This document shows, in pieces, positions 21,345-28,813 of a stretch of 42,833 bases of DNA. The stretch's first letter is position 1. Every line of letters begins with the position of its first letter. Both the position numbers and the translations under genes were made by a program. Under the pieces are notes generated by a model that was not told where the DNA came from, searched no databases, and saw only the letters and a list, made by a program, of their open reading frames with translations. Source of the DNA: Candidatus Accumulibacter contiguus (GTDB lineage Bacteria; Pseudomonadota; Gammaproteobacteria; Burkholderiales; Rhodocyclaceae); NCBI RefSeq assembly GCF_012940005.1, contig NZ_SPMX01000054.1, forward strand, positions 1 through 42,833. Direction: 5' to 3'.

Positions 21345-21500
21345 GCGTTCGCCAACACAGCGTGCGGCTTTGCTGTAGGGTTGCCGTCCGGCAGCGCGAT
21401 CGCCGACCGGAACGGTGAGCAAGGCGGTCATATAAAATTTGGCCCGAGCGATGCAAAGCCGGCTGGCCGTTGGTTCTGCGCAACAAGGGGGGGTGGTCCG

Positions 21501-21638
21501 ATGCTGTTTGCGCTGTTTTACGTGTTGGCAATTTCGATTCTGATCATGCACTTCACGGGATTCCTGGCGCGGCATAATCTCGAATGGCTGATCCTGGTGC
21601 TCGCCGTCGCCGTTTTTCCGGCCGTGATCTATCTCTAG
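21501..21638 (+). CDS. Small two-span membrane protein
   Basis: This 45-residue frame (MLFALFYVLAISILIMHFTG..., ending LAVAVFPAVIYL) is almost wholly hydrophobic with a short polar turn (ARHNLEW), predicting two membrane helices. A G-rich GGGGGGGTGG site precedes the ATG. The same frame is open further upstream to an ATG at 21381, but those residues look non-coding. I do not recognise the family. It lies between nadC and the converging thrC. The 156 bp before it contains TATAAA at about 21430 with no good -35. Confidence 0.5.
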   Translation: MLFALFYVLAISILIMHFTGFLARHNLEWLILVLAVAVFPAVIYL

Positions 21639-21679
21639 AACGCGGTTTCTCCATCCCGCTTCGGCCGGGCTGCCCAGAA

Positions 21680-23155
21680 TCAGCGCAGGTGCTGCGCTAT
21701 GAAGCTTCTCACTGCATCAACACTGACGTCCATGACCGCAACCCGTTGGGGCAGGTTTTCGATCCCCTGCAGGCTGGCTGGCCGTTCGGGTTTCCGGCCA
21801 AGGGCCTCAACCAGGGTTTCCTCGAATTTGACCGGCAAGGCTGTCTCGAGGACGATCATCGGTATCTCCGGTGTTCGCCACTCGCTGCCGACCTTGAGCC
21901 CGTCAGCAGTGTGCGTATCGATCATCAGGCCATACCTGTCGAAGGTTCGGCGGATCGTTGCCAGACGATCGGCGTGCGAGCTTTTCCCGGAAACAAAGCC
22001 GAATTCCGGCAATCGGGCAAAGAACGACGTTCCGGACAGGTCAAAGCTGCGACCCGCATCGACCGCTGACCACAACTCGCGAACCATGGCCGGATCGCGG
22101 CCAACGAGATCGAAGACAAAGCGTTCGAAGTTGGACGCCTTCGAGATGTCCATCGACGGACTCGACGTGGCGCAGGTCTCGGCTGCCGCGCGTGGGCGGT
22201 AGACGCCACTCCGGAAAAATTCGTCGAGCACGTCATTCTCGTTGGTCGCCAGAACCAGTCGGCCGATCGGCAGACCCATCATGCGCGCGATGTGGCCAGC
22301 GCAGATATTGCCGAAGTTGCCTGAAGGTACCGCAAAGTCGACCTGTCGGGCGTTGCCGCCGGCAGTCGCTGCGAAGTACCCCTTGAAGTAGTAGACGATC
22401 TGCGCGGCAACCCGTGCCCAGTTGATCGAGTTGACCGCTCCGATCTTGTACTTTGCCTTGAAGGCATGATCATTGGACACCGCCTTGACGATGTCCTGGG
22501 CATCATCGAACATGCCACGTACCGCGATGTTATGGATGTTCGCATCGTGTAGAGAATACATCTGCGCCCGCTGGAAAGCGCTCATCCGCTCGTGCGGCGA
22601 GAGCATGAACACCTGCACACCCTGTTTGCCGCGCATCGCGTATTCGGCCGATGAACCGGTATCGCCCGAGGTGGCGCCGAGGATGTTGATTTCCTCGCCC
22701 TGCCTGGCCAGTACGTACTCGAAAAGATTGCCGAGCAACTGCATGGCCATGTCCTTGAAAGCCAGGGTCGGGCCGTTGGATAGTTCGAGGATCGCCAGTC
22801 CGCCTTCGCCGCGCGCGGGATCCGGTGGTTCGAGCCAGAGCAAGGGGGTGATCTCGCTCGCCTGTGCTCTGACGCGACCGTTGCAGTAAACCTCGGCGGT
22901 GTAGGTCCTGGCCAGCAAGGCTTGCAGATCGGCTGCGGGGATATCGTCAATGAATCTGGAGAGTACGGCGTAGGCCAGATCGGCGTACGACAGACCCCGC
23001 CATTGCTCAAGTTCATCACGGCCGATCTGCGGGTAAGCCTCCGGCAGGTAGAGGCCGCCGTCTGGCGCCAGCCCGCCGAGCAGGATCTCGGTAAATGTGT
23101 GAGCTGATGAATTCGGTGAACTGGCGGTGTGACCGCGAGTCGAGATATAGCGCAT
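21680..23155 (-). CDS. thrC: Threonine synthase
   Basis: ThrC converts O-phosphohomoserine to threonine with PLP. The 491-residue protein starts MRYISTRGHT, the usual N-terminus of this longer class, and carries the PLP lysine in LSNGPTLAFKDMAMQLL (about K134), the phosphate-binding ATSGDTGSSAEYAM block, and FAVPSGNFGNICAGHIA. No clear ribosome site is visible before the ATG at 23155, but upstream residues of the frame are not conserved-looking. It lies downstream of the diguanylate cyclase gene on the same strand with 133 bp between. Confidence 0.95.
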   Translation of the reverse strand: MRYISTRGHTASSPNSSAHTFTEILLGGLAPDGGLYLPEAYPQIGRDELEQWRGLSYADLAYAVLSRFIDDIPAADLQALLARTYTAEVYCNGRVRAQASEITPLLWLEPPDPARGEGGLAILELSNGPTLAFKDMAMQLLGNLFEYVLARQGEEINILGATSGDTGSSAEYAMRGKQGVQVFMLSPHERMSAFQRAQMYSLHDANIHNIAVRGMFDDAQDIVKAVSNDHAFKAKYKIGAVNSINWARVAAQIVYYFKGYFAATAGGNARQVDFAVPSGNFGNICAGHIARMMGLPIGRLVLATNENDVLDEFFRSGVYRPRAAAETCATSSPSMDISKASNFERFVFDLVGRDPAMVRELWSAVDAGRSFDLSGTSFFARLPEFGFVSGKSSHADRLATIRRTFDRYGLMIDTHTADGLKVGSEWRTPEIPMIVLETALPVKFEETLVEALGRKPERPASLQGIENLPQRVAVMDVSVDAVRSFIAQHLR

Positions 23156-23288
23156 GGCGATGACCGTAAGGAAGAGGCGGATGGGGTATGGAGGATTGAT
23201 GGCGACTGGCGAGCAGTCTACCATGCCAGGCTCTCCCCTGACGCCGGTGCGGAGCCGTGTTTCCGGTATGCCTGTGCGCAGGGAAAGC

Positions 23289-24023
23289 TCAGCCCGTGAC
23301 GACGCAATTCTTGCCTGCCCGCTTGGCCGCGTAGGTCGCTGCGTCGGCACGCAGAATCGAGTGTTCGAGCGATTCGCCATTTTCCTGCACGACGACGCCG
23401 GCACTGAAGGTCAGGACGATGTCCTTGCCCGGGATGGCCTGCGCGGCAAGTTGTCGCTGAAAACGGGAAATTGCGGTTGCCGCCTGGCTCAGTGCCGTTT
23501 CGGGCAGCAGCAGGACAAACTCCTCGCCACCAAAGCGACAGAGGATGTCTGATGGGCGTAGCGCTGTGCGCAGAACCTTGACCAGATGAACCAGTGCCTC
23601 GTCGCCCACCTGGTGTCCGAGGGCATCGTTCAATCGCTTGAAGTCATCGAGATCGATCAGCGCCAGTGCCAGGGGGCTGTGCTTGCGGTGTGCGCGCGCC
23701 GCTTCGCGTTGGTAGGCTTCAGCAAAGCCGTGACGGTTGAGTGCGCCGGTCAGCGCGTCGGTATGGGCTGCCGCTCGCGCTTCGCTCAAGGCCCTCTCGA
23801 GGTCGCCGATGCGCAGTTCGGCGGCCAGCAGTGCCAGTGCGGCAGCTTCCCGTTGGTGCGTAGCGAAACGGTGAATGTGCGTGTGTTGCGCACGGCCGAC
23901 CGCTGCCTGCAGGAAATCGGACGGCTGTGCCGACGGCATGGCATGAAGGGCAGGGCGCCGGTGCAAACGGCGGGAGACGCGCCGGGAAGAATGCATAATG
24001 GCTAAGTGGTCATGCTTGAACAT
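23289..24023 (-). CDS. Compact diguanylate cyclase (GGEEF, with I-site)
   Basis: This 244-residue protein has a C-terminal GGDEF domain (about 85-244) with the active motif GGEEF at 165-169 and an RPSD sequence at 156-159. The latter sits five residues ahead of the motif, where the RxxD product-inhibition site belongs. It should therefore make cyclic di-GMP and be feedback-inhibited. The N-terminal 85 residues contain no recognisable sensor or membrane segment, only a basic stretch and a likely coiled coil (HQREAAALALLAAELRIGDL). GGAG eight bases before the ATG supports this start; MHSSRR or MPSAQP are later alternatives. Confidence 0.88.
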   Translation of the reverse strand: MFKHDHLAIMHSSRRVSRRLHRRPALHAMPSAQPSDFLQAAVGRAQHTHIHRFATHQREAAALALLAAELRIGDLERALSEARAAAHTDALTGALNRHGFAEAYQREAARAHRKHSPLALALIDLDDFKRLNDALGHQVGDEALVHLVKVLRTALRPSDILCRFGGEEFVLLLPETALSQAATAISRFQRQLAAQAIPGKDIVLTFSAGVVVQENGESLEHSILRADAATYAAKRAGKNCVVTG

Positions 24024-24144
24024 TTTACTGGCTCCGTCGCGCTGCCGGTGAGGGTGGGTAGTACCCTCAGAAACGGATGTCTGCTCGAAATCTTGAGATT
24101 TTTTTCACGAATCACTAGTGGCGTCTTGTATCCATTAGCGAAAT

Positions 24145-24173
24145 TTGACAAGCAAGTCGTGTTCACGACTTTG
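24145..24173 (+). promoter_or_regulatory. TTGACA box with perfect 18-bp palindrome in the spacer
   Basis: TTGACA at 24145-24150 is a consensus -35 box. Just after it lies AAGTCGTG-TT-CACGACTT (24154-24171), a perfect palindrome with 8-bp arms where a repressor would block the promoter. The -10 is poor (GACTTT or ACTTTG), so a promoter is only suggested. An A/T stem (AAATCT-TG-AGATTT plus T run, 24088-24105) lies just upstream. Downstream plus-strand reading frames are the small frame at 24266 and the transporter at 24431. Confidence 0.35.
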
Positions 24174-24265
24174 CATCTCGTCTCAGCCGTGTGCACGGAT
24201 CACTGTGGATTCTGTCCCGTTCTTGTCTACCTGGGGTATCGTTCGGCCTTGGGAGGGCATTTACC

Positions 24266-24367
24266 ATGGAGTCCGTTCCCGAGAGTGAGGTTTCGAAATG
24301 TCAACCGATGTGTGGTTTGCAAGCACAGGGATCCAGCCTTGCCAAGGAGGAGAGGCCGCCGCTCTGA
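24266..24367 (+). CDS. Possible 33-residue small protein
   Basis: The frame begins MESVPESEVSKCQPMCGL and ends in KEERPPL before TGA. It is preceded by GGGAGG at nine bases from the ATG, the same site and spacing as the downstream transporter gene (GGGAGG, nine bases, ATG at 24431). The peptide is hydrophilic, has two Cys in a CxxxC arrangement, and has no signal or membrane segment. It lies 63 bp before the EamA gene and may be a leader or an independent small protein. I do not recognise the sequence. Confidence 0.45.
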   Translation: MESVPESEVSKCQPMCGLQAQGSSLAKEERPPL

Positions 24368-24430
24368 GACCTGGCCCCGGCTTGCCGGGTGGCCGGCGCC
24401 TCCCATCAACCGTCAGGGAGGTGTGAACCG

Positions 24431-25306
24431 ATGCGACTACGCGATCTGGGTGATCTGATTCTTCTCGCCGCGCTCTGGGGTGGTTCCTTTCTCTTCATGC
24501 GCTACGCCGCGCCGGCTTTCGGACCGCTGGCACTGATCTGGCTGCGCGTCGCAATCGCCGCTTTGTTTCTGGTGCCCCTGCTGCTCCTGCGCCGGCAGGG
24601 CTGGGCACTGCGTGAGCACGTGTTCGGCATCGCGGTGATGGGCCTTTTCGGTTCGGCATTGCCATTCGTGCTGATTGCCTGGGCGATGCTGTCGATCACC
24701 GCAGGACTGGCTTCGATACTCAATGCCACGGTGCCGATCTTCACTGCACTGATCGGCGCCCTCTGGTTGCACGAGCAACTCGGCGCTTCGCGCGCGGCGG
24801 GTCTGGCCGTCGGCTTTGCCGGCGTCTTGCTGCTTGCTGCCGATCAGGCTGATTTCAAGCCCGGCGGCAGCGGCTGGGCGATCGTCGCGATGTTGCTGGC
24901 GACGCTGTCCTATGGCTTTGCCGCCAACCTGACGCGGCGCCTGCTCGGTGGCGTTCCCGCGCTGGTCAGTGCTGCCGGATCACAACTCGTCGCCGCCATC
25001 ATCCTGCTGCCTTTCGCGCTGTGGTTCTGGCCGAGCGTGCAGCCCGGCGGCATGGCGTGGTCGGCAGCGATCATTCTTGGTCTGGGCTGCACGGCGCTCG
25101 CCTTTCTGCTGTTCTTTCGCCTGATTGCCAACGTCGGCGCCTCGCGTGCGGTGACCGTGACCTTTCTGATCCCGCTCTTCGGCGTCCTCTGGGGCAGCGT
25201 CTTTCTTGGCGAGAGACTCGACGCCGGCATGTTTTTCGGTGGGGTGGTCGTCGTGCTGGGCACCACGCTGGCCACCGGGGTGCTGCGCTGGCCGGCGCGC
25301 GCCTGA
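24431..25306 (+). CDS. EamA/DMT-superfamily transporter
   Basis: The 291-residue protein is an inner-membrane drug/metabolite transporter with ten predicted hydrophobic segments forming two five-helix EamA repeats. The first repeat includes LAALWGGSFLFMRYAAP and ASILNATVPIFTALIGALWL; the second ends FLIPLFGVLWGSVFLGE. Family members export amino acids, nucleosides or other metabolites; the substrate is unknown. GGGAGG nine bases upstream fixes the start. Confidence 0.9.
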   Translation: MRLRDLGDLILLAALWGGSFLFMRYAAPAFGPLALIWLRVAIAALFLVPLLLLRRQGWALREHVFGIAVMGLFGSALPFVLIAWAMLSITAGLASILNATVPIFTALIGALWLHEQLGASRAAGLAVGFAGVLLLAADQADFKPGGSGWAIVAMLLATLSYGFAANLTRRLLGGVPALVSAAGSQLVAAIILLPFALWFWPSVQPGGMAWSAAIILGLGCTALAFLLFFRLIANVGASRAVTVTFLIPLFGVLWGSVFLGERLDAGMFFGGVVVVLGTTLATGVLRWPARA

Positions 25307-25374
25307 CCTCGTGCGTAGTGCATGGCATTGGCGAAATCAGGCGGACCTGGGCAGGCAATCTCGATGCTGGGATA

Positions 25375-25926
25375 ATGATCGCCGTGCGCCGCTTTCTACA
25401 AAAATATCTCCCTGAGCGCGAGGTCATTCACCGCAACCTCTACTTGCGACCGTTTCAGGCATCTCTGCTGCATCCGCGCTTGTGGCATCTCAATCGCCAC
25501 TCGGCAGCCGGCGCGGTGGCGGTCGGACTGTTCTGCGGGCTGATTCCGGGGCCGCTGCAAATGATCGGAGCGGCAATCGGCGCGCTGATCCTGCGCGTCA
25601 ATCTGCCACTGGCGTTATTGGTCACGCTGTACAGCAACCCATTGACCATCATCCCGCTCTACCTGCTGGCCTACCAGCTTGGCCGTCTGCTGACCGGCGA
25701 CTCTACCGGCTTCATCGTTCCGCCGGAGTTCAGGATCACCGCCATCACCGGCTGGGCTGAGGAGGTGTGGCTCTGGATGTTCGCCGTCGGCAAACCATTG
25801 GCAGCGGGACTGGTCGCTCTCGCCATCATTCTCGCGGTCCTGGGCTATCTGGCGACCCAGGTCGCCTGGCGCCTGTACCTGGCCAACGCCAGGCGGCGCC
25901 GTAGATCCGGATCCTGGAAGCGCTGA
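25375..25926 (+). CDS. DUF2062 membrane protein
   Basis: The 183-residue product has the DUF2062 pattern: a basic N-terminus (IAVRRFLQKYLPEREVIHR), then AAGAVAVGLFCGLIPGPLQM with following hydrophobic helices (SNPLTIIPLYLLAYQLG), a polar middle loop, and a final helix (ALAIILAVLGYLATQVAW) ending in a very basic tail. Function of the family is unsettled. The start at 25375 is chosen from this N-terminus; the ribosome site (GGGA) is weak. It converges on the next gene with 12 bp between. Confidence 0.8.
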   Translation: MIAVRRFLQKYLPEREVIHRNLYLRPFQASLLHPRLWHLNRHSAAGAVAVGLFCGLIPGPLQMIGAAIGALILRVNLPLALLVTLYSNPLTIIPLYLLAYQLGRLLTGDSTGFIVPPEFRITAITGWAEEVWLWMFAVGKPLAAGLVALAIILAVLGYLATQVAWRLYLANARRRRRSGSWKR

Positions 25927-25938
25927 CCGCCGGACTGC

Positions 25939-26415
25939 TCAGTTGCCGATGTGCATCTGGTATTTGGCACCGTTGGCGAACGAACAAGTTCCGGCACCCT
26001 GATGCGGCGTGTTCATCTGATACTCACAGGACATGTACATGCCGCCAGAACTGAAGGCGCTCGCAACGCCGCGCTTTTCATCGTTCGATATGCGCGTCGC
26101 TTCTCCGCTCAGTACCTCGCCAAGATAGTTGACCACGAAGCGGCCCTTGCCGGTCATCATGTTGGTGACGCTGCCGCTGACGACACCGGTGGGGGTCGCC
26201 AGTTCATTGTTTGGATAGAGCCTGACCGTGAGCGTCGCTGGCGTGGCGCCTGCAGGCGGTGGCAGCGGCGTTCCTGCGGGTGGCAAGGGGTAAGATCTGT
26301 ACTGAGCCGTGCCATCGGGCCCTGCCGCCGGCACCACGTAACAGGCAGAGGTGCTGACCGCCACAGCCAGGAACACGCTGCTCCGCCAGCCACAGAAGGA
26401 TGTTCTTTTGCACAT
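25939..26415 (-). CDS. Small exported protein, possible lipoprotein
   Basis: The 158-residue product has a secretion signal (RSSVFLAVAVSTSAC). Cys25 could be lipidated, but Thr rather than Leu, Val or Ile at -3 makes the lipobox non-canonical. A Pro-rich linker (PLPPAGTPLPPPAG) precedes a small domain with SGSVTNMMTGKGRFVVNYLGE and CEYQMNTPHQGAGTCSFANG. I do not recognise the domain. GGA eight bases before the second ATG favours 26415 over 26421. It is divergent from the FHA-protease operon. Confidence 0.65.
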   Translation of the reverse strand: MCKRTSFCGWRSSVFLAVAVSTSACYVVPAAGPDGTAQYRSYPLPPAGTPLPPPAGATPATLTVRLYPNNELATPTGVVSGSVTNMMTGKGRFVVNYLGEVLSGEATRISNDEKRGVASAFSSGGMYMSCEYQMNTPHQGAGTCSFANGAKYQMHIGN

Positions 26416-26494
26416 ATTCATCTTCCTTTCATCGAGCGCTAATCGCCGCCCAGAGCTTGTGAAACAATCGGGACTGGAGCCTACAGATCAGTCT

Positions 26495-26528
26495 AAACGT
26501 ACGTTTTAAATAACATTATAACGTCGTT
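26495..26528. promoter_or_regulatory. Palindromes between the exported protein and the FHA-protease operon
   Basis: AAACGTACGTTT (26495-26506) is a perfect 12-bp palindrome, and AACGTCGTT (26520-26528) is a related half-matching dyad about 24 bp further on. Both sit in an unusually A/T-rich patch of a GC-rich genome, so this is a plausible control region for one or both divergent genes. No confident -35/-10 pair was found in 26422-26666. Confidence 0.3.
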
Positions 26529-26666
26529 TGTAGGCGTTTCCAGGAACTCTGCCATCGATGTCGCAGGATTGAATTGAAGGTTGATGAGCCTTGGGGTAGA
26601 CTGGCACACAGGGTGATGTATCGGTAGTCAATACAATCGGGTGGCACTCACAGGAAGGATGGTCGG

Positions 26667-28784
26667 ATGGAACGTATCGTCATCAAGCACCTTTCGGGCT
26701 CCAAAGCAAATCAGGAGATCAGCTTTCCCCTCGATCAAGTGCCGGAAATATCGCTCGGACGAGATGCCGCATCGACCGTTGCCTATGACATGGAACGTGA
26801 CGATGCCGTCAGCCGCAACCATGCCAGGATCACTCGTGACCCCGCACAGAGCACGGTCTTCATCCTCACCGACCTCGGCAGCCGCAATGGTGTTTTCGTC
26901 AACCAGTCGAGGATCACCGGCAACACGGCGCTGCATCATGGGGACGTCGTGCAGCTTGGTGCCGGGGGCCCGGAATTCAGCTTCCAGATGGATCCGCCAC
27001 CGGCACTCACTGCGAAGGCGACGCGCCAGATCGATCTGAGGCAGGCGGCACCTACCCGCGAGATTTCCCTGGGGCCGGCGGCGAATGCCGATGTACGACC
27101 GCAACGCGTCGTGCTCAGACACCTGACCGGCTCGAAGGCGAACCAGGAGGTCACTTTTCCGGTCGCACAAACCACGGAGATCAGCTTTGGTCGCGACCCT
27201 GCAGCCAGTGTGTCCTACGACGCCGAGCGTGACGATACGGTAAGCCGCAATCATGCGAAGATCGAGCGCGATTCCCAGCAGAAGGGCTTCACGCTGGTCG
27301 ATCTCAACAGTCGCAATGGCGTGTTTGTCAATGGCGCGCGCATCCGCGACAGTGTCGCCTTGCACCATAATGACCTCATCCAGTTCGGAGCGGGAGGGCC
27401 CGAGCTTTCGTTCCAACTGGATCCGCCGCCTGCCGACGCCCTCCGGGCGACGCGTCAGTTCGACCCGCGCCAGGCGCCGCCGGCGCAGACCCGTGAGGCG
27501 ACGGTGGCCCCGCTGGCGGCTGCAGCCGGCAGCGAAACAGCCGCGCCCTCCGCGACCATGGCAGGCACGCGCGGGGTAGGCAAGGAAACGGTGGAAAGGC
27601 TGATTACCGAGACCAGGGTGGAGTCGCGCAAGTCCATGGTCAACATCGTTGCGGCGTTGCTGGCTCTGGTGGCAGTGGTGGCTGGTGTGTTCGTCTTCAT
27701 GGGCAGGGAAACGGACAAGAAGATCGAGGCCACGACATCGCAGGTTCAGGCGGCCAAATCGCAATCGGAAGCGACTGCGTCGACGGTCAAGGCGATGCAG
27801 AATGTAATGACGCCGAAGGAAATTGCTGCTGCGTATTCGGGGTCTACGGTGTACATCGAGGTGAACTGGAAGCTGATCGACCTGGCTTCTGGGCAACCGC
27901 TGTATCACCAATCCTGGGAGGGGAAGCCGGCCTATGTGCGGACGAACAAGGGGGATCTGGAGCCTGTGTTGACGCCACAGGCGCAGAAAAACGCTGCGCC
28001 GATTGGCGGCAGCCACTCTGGTTCGGGATTCGCCGTCACCGAGAACGGGTTCATCCTGACCAATCGCCATGTAGCTGCGCCCTGGAAAGCCTACCAGGTG
28101 TTACCAGCAGGAGTGCGACTCGAATTGAACCAGAAGAAGCAACTAATCGCCGTCGAAAATGTTCCACAGCACCGCTGGTATCCCGAGAGAAGCGTCTGGT
28201 CGCAGACGCCTCTCGGCGAGCAGAAACCCGTTGCCGGACGACATGACCGGCTGGAAGTGACTTTCGCCAACAACAAGCTGCGCATTCCCGCCAAACTCGC
28301 CCGCGTCTCGGACGAGCATGACGTGGCCTTGATCAAGGTGGACACGCCGGCAGCAGTCAAACCGACCGTACTCGCACCCGAGTCGAGCTACGAGGAGGTC
28401 AGGCCGGGCGATACGATCACCGTGCTGGGCTATCCCGGGGTCTCGCCCAAGGTATTCTTCGCCGGCAAATCGAAAGACATACTCGACCCAGGCGGAATGA
28501 ATATTGTGGACATTCCGGTGCCGACCGTCACCCCAGGGGCCATCGGCAAGGTCATACGTGGTACGGTGACCACGACCAGCGGCGGCAAAGACGATTACTA
28601 CAGTGCCTCGGATTCCTATCAACTGACGGCCAACGCCACCGGACCCGGTAACAGCGGCGGGCCAGTCTTCGACGATCGTGGGCGGGTAATCGGTCTCTTC
28701 TACGCCGGCAATCCGACCATCACCTTTGCGGTACCCATCAAGTTCGCCAAGGAACTGATGGAAGTCAAGGCCGTGCTCCAGTAG
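26667..28784 (+). CDS. Tandem-FHA, membrane-anchored trypsin-like serine protease
   Basis: The 705-residue protein begins with two similar FHA domains (residues ~1-110 and ~147-255), which bind phosphothreonine peptides. Both keep the core residues: GR at 31-32 and 175-176, SRNH at 49-52 and 193-196, SRNG at 72-75 and 215-218. After an Ala/Pro-rich linker there is one membrane helix (~325-346), then a coiled region. A trypsin/HtrA-like protease domain follows with His468 (TNRHVAAP), Asp552 (EHDVALIKVD) and Ser663 (GPGNSGGPV). The expected topology is FHA in the cytoplasm and protease outside the inner membrane. No PDZ domain is seen. AAGGA seven bases before the ATG fixes the start. It heads an operon with two kinases and a phosphatase. 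Confidence 0.88.
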   Translation: MERIVIKHLSGSKANQEISFPLDQVPEISLGRDAASTVAYDMERDDAVSRNHARITRDPAQSTVFILTDLGSRNGVFVNQSRITGNTALHHGDVVQLGAGGPEFSFQMDPPPALTAKATRQIDLRQAAPTREISLGPAANADVRPQRVVLRHLTGSKANQEVTFPVAQTTEISFGRDPAASVSYDAERDDTVSRNHAKIERDSQQKGFTLVDLNSRNGVFVNGARIRDSVALHHNDLIQFGAGGPELSFQLDPPPADALRATRQFDPRQAPPAQTREATVAPLAAAAGSETAAPSATMAGTRGVGKETVERLITETRVESRKSMVNIVAALLALVAVVAGVFVFMGRETDKKIEATTSQVQAAKSQSEATASTVKAMQNVMTPKEIAAAYSGSTVYIEVNWKLIDLASGQPLYHQSWEGKPAYVRTNKGDLEPVLTPQAQKNAAPIGGSHSGSGFAVTENGFILTNRHVAAPWKAYQVLPAGVRLELNQKKQLIAVENVPQHRWYPERSVWSQTPLGEQKPVAGRHDRLEVTFANNKLRIPAKLARVSDEHDVALIKVDTPAAVKPTVLAPESSYEEVRPGDTITVLGYPGVSPKVFFAGKSKDILDPGGMNIVDIPVPTVTPGAIGKVIRGTVTTTSGGKDDYYSASDSYQLTANATGPGNSGGPVFDDRGRVIGLFYAGNPTITFAVPIKFAKELMEVKAVLQ

Positions 28785-28813
28785 TTTTGCCTCCGGTGTC
28801 GGCGGCCCATACC

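Noticed and set aside
24002-24196. 64-residue minus-strand frame upstream of the diguanylate cyclase
   Set aside because: No ribosome site, and it overlaps the regulatory-looking palindrome and an A/T stem; composition is not convincing.
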